In this document: in pieces, positions 31,877-38,549 of the stretch | Layout: every line of letters begins with the position of its first letter | Numbering within the stretch: the stretch's first letter is position 1 | NCBI GenBank assembly: GCA_903888515.1 | Contig: CAISTY010000128.1 | Location: 1 to 41,374, forward strand | Source of the DNA: Akkermansiaceae bacterium | Lineage (GTDB): Bacteria > Verrucomicrobiota > Verrucomicrobiia > Verrucomicrobiales > Akkermansiaceae | Direction: 5' to 3' | DNA: 41,374 bases | Notes under the pieces: generated by a model | Databases searched by the model: none | Seen by the model: the letters and a program-made list of their open reading frames with translations, nothing else | Told to the model about the DNA's origin: nothing | Position numbers and translations under genes: made by a program

Positions 31877-34492
31877 TCACCGTGCCCGGAGCCGCACTCC
31901 GTAAAGGCTGCCGGGCACATTTCTCCAATCAAATGCCAGGGTGCCTTTGCCCGCCGTTTGGTCTTCGGCCTCGACCATGAGAACGCCCTTGCGGAAAACA
32001 CGCACCCAGGTACCGCGCACTTCGACGGCATAAGGCACCGGTTGCACCGCCATTTCGGGGTCGGTTTCGCACAAGAAACGGCCTAGGGTAAGGAGTGGTG
32101 CGCCAGGTTTCTGACGCAAGATCTGCACTCCCCCATAGCCGATATTTACTGCCGAAAAGTCCGCCGGACTTGTAAACCGATACGCGATCTGCACAGTCTT
32201 GCAGCAGATTTCCCACGCTTGGCCCGCGGGCAGGTCCGGGGCTATCTGGAATTCCAACAGCCAGTCACGCGGCAGGCCGGGCTTCTTCCATGCGAGCCAA
32301 GTGTCAAGCAGCGAGTTCACCCTCGGGGTGCCATCGGTTTGGGCGAGACGCTCCGGCGTGACCCGCCAGGTGCCCATTCCGTCGTGCCAGTCCCCGGCGG
32401 TGGCGTTAACCAACAGGTTTTCCCCCGGTTGGTGGCGCACCAACGCGCAGCGGAAGCCAATGTTGGGATAGCGCCACGCCTTGGGGCACCCGAGCAACCG
32501 GTTTGCCGAGGCCAGATCACTGCGTTCGGAAGTGCCCCAACTGGATCCCCGCACGGTCATGTATTCATAGCGTGTTTTGGTGGTACTGGCGGGATCAACA
32601 CACCACTCGCCCACGTTGCCAACCATGTCGTGGAGGCCGAACTCACCCGCCGGAAAGGAGCCAACCGGAGCTGTAAATAGGTAGGGATCCCGGTAGCCGG
32701 CCACACCATCCGCAGCGAGATTGCCGCATTGCGGCGGCGGTGGCCATGCCGAACCCCAGGGAAACCCGTCGCCGCGTTCTTCGAAGACGGCCTGAGCAAC
32801 GGCCGCCCGGACGTCCGGGGTAGCACCGAACTCGTATCGCAAGCCGACGGCAACGCTCCACTCGAGGTCAGTCGGGAGTCGATAGAAATCGTGCGGGCCG
32901 ATGATCTTCGAGTGCCGTTCTCTTTCGGTTAGCCACTTGCAAAACGCGGTGGCATCATTCCAACTCACGCAAACTGCGGGGTGATCGTCGGCCTGCTTGA
33001 ACCCTGGCTTCTCCCAGGTGATTTCGCGTGGCTGATAGTAGGTGGAAATGCCCGCAGGCGGGCTCATGTCGTGACTGGTTTCACGGAGGAAGGTGGCAAA
33101 ATCACTGCGGCGGGTTTCATATGTGGACAGCCACAACCCGGCGAGACCGGCGGGGTCGTCGCTGGTGTCGCAAGCGAGAGTGACCGGTTGGAAAGGCAAA
33201 CCCAGCGAATTGACAAAAGGCGGCGCATTCTGCGGATGGCGCAGCGAACGTGCGGCGAAGCGAAGACGGTGGTTCTCAACAATCGCCACGGCGGCAATTC
33301 CGAGCGCGACCAACACCACGGCCGCCGCCACTGCGGCGACGCGGCGGCGGTGCAGGAACCGCCACACCTTGCGCGGCCAGGGCGAAGGCCTGGCGAGCAC
33401 CGAGCCGTCGCGCAGGTAGCGCTCGATGTCCGCGGCGAGTTCGCTCGCCGTCTGGTAGCGGTGGCGCGGATCCTTCTCCAAACAGCGCATCACCAGCCAG
33501 TCGAGTTCCCCACGCAGGATGCCGGGCAGGTATTGCACCGCAGTGCCGCGCTGTCGGGCCACCGTGGCACGTCGGCCTGCCGCCAATGATGTGATCCGGC
33601 GCGACGGCGGTGTCGGGTCTTCTTCGCGTACCCGTCGCAAAACCGCGGCAAAGGCGGCTTGCGCAAAGCCCTCTTCATCGAGCGGCGGCACGCCTGTTAG
33701 CAACTCGTAAAGCACCGCGCCCAAGCCATACACATCGCTGCGGCCGTCGGCGGCACCCAGCCGCGGATCGAGTTGCTCGGGACTCATGTAGCCCGGGGTG
33801 CCGATCACCTGCTCGATCCGGGTGTGCAAGGTCTTGTCTGTTAGCTGGCCGGCGGCAGCCTTGGCCACACCGAAATCGATGACCTTCGGGAACGCTTCGC
33901 CATCCTGGTCACTTACGAGAATGTTAGACGGCTTGAGGTCGCGGTGGACCACGCCCTTGGCATGGGCGTGCTGGACGGCCAGGCAGATTTGCCGGAACAG
34001 GCGCAAGCGGGCAAGGACGTCGAGTTCGCGGGAATCGCAGTAGTCGGTGAGCGGATCACCCGGCACCAACTCCATCACGAAGAACGGTCGCCCCGTGGCT
34101 GTGGCACCGGCGTCGAAGACTTTGGCGATGTTGGGGTGGTCCATCATGGCCAGCGCCTGGCGTTCCTGCTCGAAGCGGGCGATGAACTCGCGGGTGTCCA
34201 TACCCGCCTTGAGAATCTTGAGTGCCACCTGCCGCCGCAACGGTTGCGTCTGCTCCGCCAGCCAGACAACCCCGCAGCCGCCGACACCGAGGCATCGCAC
34301 CAAAGTATAGCGCTCGATCACGTCGCCGCTGCGTTCGATGCCCGCGGATTGAAGCAGATCTTCCGCGGCAACTTCGTCGGGTGTGCCGCTGTTGGGCTCC
34401 AGCGCGACGTCAAACAGGCCCACAGCCTCGGCCGGCGAGGGCTTGGTCGCTGGGATGGTTGGCGGCGGGTCGGGCGGGATTTGCGGATTCAT
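31877..34492 (-). CDS. Ser/Thr kinase fused to a membrane helix and an FGE/SUMF1-like domain
   Basis: 871 residues. A Pro-rich N-terminus leads to a Hanks-type kinase domain (~60-370): GVGGCGVV loop at 69-76, catalytic Lys92 (VALKIL), HRDLKPSN with Asp185, DFG at 206-208, and GTPGYMSPEQL. A single helix (VAAVAAAVVLVALGIAAVAIV, ~385-405) follows. Residues ~430-690 match the formylglycine-generating-enzyme/sulfatase-modifying fold: HPAVCVSWNDATAFCKWLTE, FYRLPTDLEWSVAVGL, LHDMVGNVGEWCVD, VRGSSWGTS and NIGFRCALV. A final ~170 residues look like a lectin-type sandwich. Such kinase-FGE fusions are common in Planctomycetes and Verrucomicrobia; the outer domain is more likely a sensor than a true FGE. 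It overlaps the sigma factor gene by ATGA, so they form a coupled signalling unit. Confidence 0.9.
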   Translation of the reverse strand: MNPQIPPDPPPTIPATKPSPAEAVGLFDVALEPNSGTPDEVAAEDLLQSAGIERSGDVIERYTLVRCLGVGGCGVVWLAEQTQPLRRQVALKILKAGMDTREFIARFEQERQALAMMDHPNIAKVFDAGATATGRPFFVMELVPGDPLTDYCDSRELDVLARLRLFRQICLAVQHAHAKGVVHRDLKPSNILVSDQDGEAFPKVIDFGVAKAAAGQLTDKTLHTRIEQVIGTPGYMSPEQLDPRLGAADGRSDVYGLGAVLYELLTGVPPLDEEGFAQAAFAAVLRRVREEDPTPPSRRITSLAAGRRATVARQRGTAVQYLPGILRGELDWLVMRCLEKDPRHRYQTASELAADIERYLRDGSVLARPSPWPRKVWRFLHRRRVAAVAAAVVLVALGIAAVAIVENHRLRFAARSLRHPQNAPPFVNSLGLPFQPVTLACDTSDDPAGLAGLWLSTYETRRSDFATFLRETSHDMSPPAGISTYYQPREITWEKPGFKQADDHPAVCVSWNDATAFCKWLTERERHSKIIGPHDFYRLPTDLEWSVAVGLRYEFGATPDVRAAVAQAVFEERGDGFPWGSAWPPPPQCGNLAADGVAGYRDPYLFTAPVGSFPAGEFGLHDMVGNVGEWCVDPASTTKTRYEYMTVRGSSWGTSERSDLASANRLLGCPKAWRYPNIGFRCALVRHQPGENLLVNATAGDWHDGMGTWRVTPERLAQTDGTPRVNSLLDTWLAWKKPGLPRDWLLEFQIAPDLPAGQAWEICCKTVQIAYRFTSPADFSAVNIGYGGVQILRQKPGAPLLTLGRFLCETDPEMAVQPVPYAVEVRGTWVRVFRKGVLMVEAEDQTAGKGTLAFDWRNVPGSLYGVRLRAR

Positions 34493-35244
34493 AATGATTC
34501 GCGGATTGCGTGCTGAAGACAGCGGATTTCCTCTTTGATTGCCTCAGCAGTGGGCGTGGCCAGCGATTCGGCCACCTGCTCTTCTAGCAATGATCGAAAT
34601 CTTGCGCGCAGGCGGAGGAGTTTTTGGCGCAAGTTGTCTGCCGAGATTCCAAGCCCGTGGGCGGCGTCCTCGGTCGAGGCCGCGCCGATACCGGACACGC
34701 TGAGGAAGGGCCGCAGCACGGCGAACTCCTGCTCTTTCCCCTCTTGGACCATCCGGGCACCCAGGCGGTCAAGGCAGCGCTCCAACACGGTGAGCGCCCA
34801 CTGCCGGTCAAACCAGTGCTCAGGCGTTAAGCCGGGATCCACCGGTTCGCTGGCCAGCCAACCCTCGGCCGCCTCGCGGTCCAGTTCCACGATCTCCGCT
34901 TCGCCGCCGCGCTTCGCCGCGCGCTCGCGTTCCCGCGAATTGACCAACTGGCGGCTGAAAACCGTTAGGAACAACGTCCGCAACTTACCCTTGGCCGGGT
35001 CCGCCTGTTTCAACAAGTCGCCACCCGCAAGCAGTCCGAAGAACTCCTGGGTCAGGTCCGCGGCGTCCTCGGGCGGATGGCCCTTGCGGCGCGCAAAGCC
35101 GTAGAGCGGATACCAATACGCCTGGCAGAGCCACGAAAACTCGTGCATGGCCGTGGCGCGCTCGCGGAAATCCAAGGCCGCCTTGACCACCGACCAACGG
35201 GTGTTAGGAAACACACTCTCGGCTCGCTCGGGGTCTGTCTTCAT
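34489..35244 (-). CDS. ECF-type sigma factor (kinase-associated subgroup)
   Basis: A 251-residue sigma factor starting MKTDPERAESVFPNTRWSVV. Region 2 is visible as FSWLCQAYWYPLYGFARRKGHPPEDAADLTQEFFGLL, and LRTLFLTVFSRQLVNSRERERAAKRGG covers the melting and linker part. Region 4 is the C-terminal EDAAHGLGISADNLRQKLLRLRARFRSLL helix-turn-helix. This longer subgroup, coupled to Ser/Thr kinases, lacks a classical anti-sigma factor; phosphorylation by the adjacent kinase is the probable control. Its stop overlaps the kinase start (TGA within ATGA at 34489-34492). A longer in-frame start (35403) is rejected because it adds unconserved sequence before the MKTDPERAE block. Confidence 0.88.
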   Translation of the reverse strand: MKTDPERAESVFPNTRWSVVKAALDFRERATAMHEFSWLCQAYWYPLYGFARRKGHPPEDAADLTQEFFGLLAGGDLLKQADPAKGKLRTLFLTVFSRQLVNSRERERAAKRGGEAEIVELDREAAEGWLASEPVDPGLTPEHWFDRQWALTVLERCLDRLGARMVQEGKEQEFAVLRPFLSVSGIGAASTEDAAHGLGISADNLRQKLLRLRARFRSLLEEQVAESLATPTAEAIKEEIRCLQHAIRESL

Positions 35245-35442
35245 GGCTGATGCGGGTTGTGGCCACTCACTTCTTGCGGTTTGTTGAAACCACATCGTGA
35301 AGGTTGTCAACCCTTGGATAGGGATCCCCGCTGTCATTGGCAAGCTCATTCTAAAATATGTTATTTGTACGCCCGACTTCCGCCGGGGTTCTTCCGACTT
35401 CACTGCATTTTGCCATCCGCCGTCACCCCGTGCCGCGACTCG

Positions 35443-37818
35443 TCACTGCCCGGTAGCAACGACACGCACGAATAATCTTGGCGCGGCTAACAAGGCCGAA
35501 CTCAGGGTCACCTCTGCTGTCTGCGTGTCGCCCACGGCATCGATGACATGCTGGACCGCGCCGGTATCGGTACACCACAAGCCGGGTCCAAGCGTGGTGG
35601 AGGTTTCAATCGAGAAAGTCACGCCGGTGACGGTCGGGTCGCGGCGCGTGTAATTGAAGTGGCCGGTTGCCCTGACGAGCCCGCTGGTGATCGGCGTGAC
35701 GGAGGCGGCGTTCGTCGGGTTCAAGGCGAAGAAGTATTCAGCTTGGTTGGTCATGCCGTCCTTGTCGGGATCGCTGCCAGTCCGTCCGTCGCACGCCGGA
35801 TCGCCGTCGGTCCACTGCGGATCGAGCCCGCACTCACCTGCCCAAACGCCGTAATCATCTGCGGGCCGTTCGCCCGTGAAACGGAGCGTCCACGTCTGCC
35901 CAGACGTCAGGCTCGCCTCGCCGTCGTGCCAGATGTTGACCAAAACCATGTCATCCACCACATCGAGCGTCCGGCCGCCACCGTCAGTCACTCGGGGATT
36001 TCGCACGTGGAAGGGCAGGCGCGCGATGACAGGACGCGCCACGTTCACAGCGCGGTTCATCCGAATCGTGAGCGTGAAGCTGGTCACGCCGGCAGCGGAC
36101 GTGTATTGCAGATCCTGCGCGTAGTCCGGCTGGGTTGCCGGCTCCATGCGCGAGACGTAGGCGGGGTCACCATACAAGACGAACACGTCGCGATCATGAT
36201 CGAGTGCGGTGGCACTAACCCCGGGCGTGTCGTGGACATCATCAAACAACAGCGCCTGGTTGTTGAGGTGGCAACTCTCCGCGAAAGTCCAACGATCTTG
36301 GAGCTTCACGAAATATTCGGCCACTCCCCATCCCATGTAGCCGTATGCGGTGGTGACCGTATAGCCCGCCATTTGCACGGCTCCGCCGGTGTTGAGCCAA
36401 GCCAGGCTCATGCTGTTGCCCCGGCTGCCGTCTTCCGGAATGTGGGCGATCAGGCAGTTCCCCGGCGCGTAGTAGATCTTGGCATTTGCCGAATTGATGT
36501 CGTGCCGCGCCCCACCGGCGTCCTGCCCGTAAAGCTGTCCATTGGTTGCCAAAAAGTAACCCTCGGGACTTGCTGATGGATAGTGCAGTTGCCAGTTGTA
36601 CTCGCTGGCATGACCCGAGGTGACCACCATGTCCACATCGCCCGCATTCAGGGCGTTCACCAGCGGCACCGTGTCGTCGAGCGGGCCGTCGCTTCGCTTG
36701 TCGATGGCACCGCCGCTCGTCCGGGTCCACCATGTGCCGCTGTCGGTTTCAGAGTGATAGGTGCCGGCGCGGAGGTACCCAAGCCAATCTCCCGCAGTCT
36801 TCATCAGCGCGTTGCGCACGGTCAACGGGCCGGCAACTTGGGCCAGTCGCATCGCCTGGACGCTGTCCGCACCGGTGACGATACCCCAGATTGCGTCGCC
36901 ATAAAGGTCCGCATCCAGCTTGCGCAACATCTGATGGGCCGCTTGAACGAATGCGGCTGTCGCTTCCTGCGGCTGCGCGACGAAACACACATAGTCGGGC
37001 ATCTGGTCGGCAAGTGTCGCGCGGAGCGCCTCAGGAAAGGCGGAGCCGCTGAACATAATCAATCGGCCATGATGTTTGCGGCACAAGCTCTCGGCCACAT
37101 CCCGCCAGGCACTCGACGCCCAGGTCACGTCGGACACGACCACGGCATAGCGCCAATCAGGCCCCTTCGCTGTGATCTGGACATCGTCCAGTAGCACCCG
37201 GCCCCGGTTGTCAAACGAAACATAGCCGAAGTCGGACTCACGGAAGTCTTCAGTCACCTGAGTCGCCGCACTGCCTGCTTGGACCCCATCCAGCCAGAGC
37301 GTGGATGTGACAAGGGTGCCGACCCGCGTCCGGCGGATCTTCACCGAATACCACCGGTCGAACGAAAAATCCGCCACCGCGACGTCGCTGAACTTGGTTT
37401 TCATGTCACTCCGATCAAACCCGACGATCCCATATCCCGGATATAACCAATTCGGGCCGCTTCTGGCAACCAGTCCCAGGACACCGACCTGGCCGTCGAA
37501 CGAATCATCGATATAGACCCTGAACTTGAGTTCCGTATCCGCTGTCAGGGTGCATGCACGGAACGCGAGGGATGACCAATTGAAGGAATCGCTGCCGAAC
37601 AGTTGAAGCATTTTGTTCGCACCGTCGCTGATCACCTTGTTGTTGTCCGGATTCGATTCGGCGTTCGCATCCGGGATCCACGGCGGCTGGGGAAACGCAC
37701 CGGCTCCATACGCCTCGAAATCATCACTCATGAGCAGCGTGTCGGCCTTGCCCGCTTGGAGCGACACAAGCGCAAGCGCACATGCCAATCCTATCATGTT
37801 ATTCGTTCGTCTTATCAT
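35443..37818 (-). CDS. Secreted multidomain protein with possible C25/caspase-like peptidase
   Basis: 791 residues starting MIRRTNNMIGLACALALVSL (signal ending QAGKA). Residues ~30-215 look like a LamG/concanavalin-type domain (FEAYGAGAFPQPPW, KFRVYIDDSFDGQVG, RVLLDDVQI). Residues ~220-560 resemble the gingipain/caspase fold: VVVSD strand, DYVCFVAQPQE, GDAIWGIVTGADS, a candidate catalytic His403 in VVTSGHASEYNW and Cys455 in APGNCLIAHIP, and FVLYGDPAYVSRM as in C25 proteins. The C-terminal part has DPDKDGMTNQAEYFFALNP, a calcium-binding motif common in Verrucomicrobial secreted proteins, then a final sandwich. The peptidase assignment is by pattern only. It lies upstream of the sigma-kinase pair on the same strand. 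Confidence 0.7.
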   Translation of the reverse strand: MIRRTNNMIGLACALALVSLQAGKADTLLMSDDFEAYGAGAFPQPPWIPDANAESNPDNNKVISDGANKMLQLFGSDSFNWSSLAFRACTLTADTELKFRVYIDDSFDGQVGVLGLVARSGPNWLYPGYGIVGFDRSDMKTKFSDVAVADFSFDRWYSVKIRRTRVGTLVTSTLWLDGVQAGSAATQVTEDFRESDFGYVSFDNRGRVLLDDVQITAKGPDWRYAVVVSDVTWASSAWRDVAESLCRKHHGRLIMFSGSAFPEALRATLADQMPDYVCFVAQPQEATAAFVQAAHQMLRKLDADLYGDAIWGIVTGADSVQAMRLAQVAGPLTVRNALMKTAGDWLGYLRAGTYHSETDSGTWWTRTSGGAIDKRSDGPLDDTVPLVNALNAGDVDMVVTSGHASEYNWQLHYPSASPEGYFLATNGQLYGQDAGGARHDINSANAKIYYAPGNCLIAHIPEDGSRGNSMSLAWLNTGGAVQMAGYTVTTAYGYMGWGVAEYFVKLQDRWTFAESCHLNNQALLFDDVHDTPGVSATALDHDRDVFVLYGDPAYVSRMEPATQPDYAQDLQYTSAAGVTSFTLTIRMNRAVNVARPVIARLPFHVRNPRVTDGGGRTLDVVDDMVLVNIWHDGEASLTSGQTWTLRFTGERPADDYGVWAGECGLDPQWTDGDPACDGRTGSDPDKDGMTNQAEYFFALNPTNAASVTPITSGLVRATGHFNYTRRDPTVTGVTFSIETSTTLGPGLWCTDTGAVQHVIDAVGDTQTAEVTLSSALLAAPRLFVRVVATGQ

Positions 37819-38089
37819 TTTCGTCTGTTGCGTGTTTGTTTGTTTGGCGACCGCTTTGAACCAGCGACCTGGATCTGCTTTGAAATGGATTGCTGCGCCG
37901 CTGTCGGGTCCCCTGGGATCATGATTCGTGGCCATGTGCCCGTGGGCGGAGTCCGGCGGCGGCCGGTGCGCTGGGTCTCCATGACGGTTCTTCAGGAAAC
38001 CGTTGGCTCGCGTGACCGGAAAAAATGTTTTTCTGAGGTTGACACACATGAGGCAGCCAAAGTGGGGGCTTCGCTGCGCAACGCCCGCC

Positions 38090-38350
38090 CAAGGGGAGCG
38101 GTGAGCAGAGCACCCGGCACATGCTCCACCACGAAATACCGGCCCCCGGCGGCAGTGGCGTGGTCCGCGGCCTCCTCAGCCGGATGCCCCTTGCGGCGTG
38201 CGAAGCCAGGGCGCGGATACCAATGCGCCTGGCACCGCCATGAGAACACCTCCTTTGCGTTTCACGTTCGCGGAAATCCCGCTCCACCCTGACTCTTGTC
38301 CAACAGGGCAAGGGCAACACCCTTTCGGCTCTCTCGGGATCTAGCAACAT
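38090..38350 (-). pseudogene. Fossil: sigma factor 5' end fused by deletion to a kinase segment
   Basis: From 38350 the minus strand reads LLDPERAERVLPLPCW...DFRERE, the start of a sigma factor like that at 35244. A frame change near 38250 then gives FSWRCQAHWYPRPGFARRKGHPAEEAAD, clearly sigma region 2. Immediately after comes ATAAGGRYFVVEHVPGALLT, which matches the kinase segment ATATGRPFFVMELVPGDPLT at residues ~131-149 of the intact kinase. Everything between, ~600 bases of sigma gene and the kinase P-loop, is gone. The unit is a decayed second copy of the sigma-kinase operon. Confidence 0.7.
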
Positions 38351-38549
38351 GATCGGCGCTTCTACGCGCCCACTCCAACGCTTCCGCCCCCGCCCGTCAA
38401 GTCGGCATGCCGGATGCGCAAAATATTTTTCCGAAGTCTGTCACGCCAGCCTCCGCCTTCCTGAAGACTCCCTGTGAAGGTCGCTGACCGGATCACCAAC
38501 GAATCCTCCGGTCTACGAATACAACCACCACATTCACAATCTCAATCTC

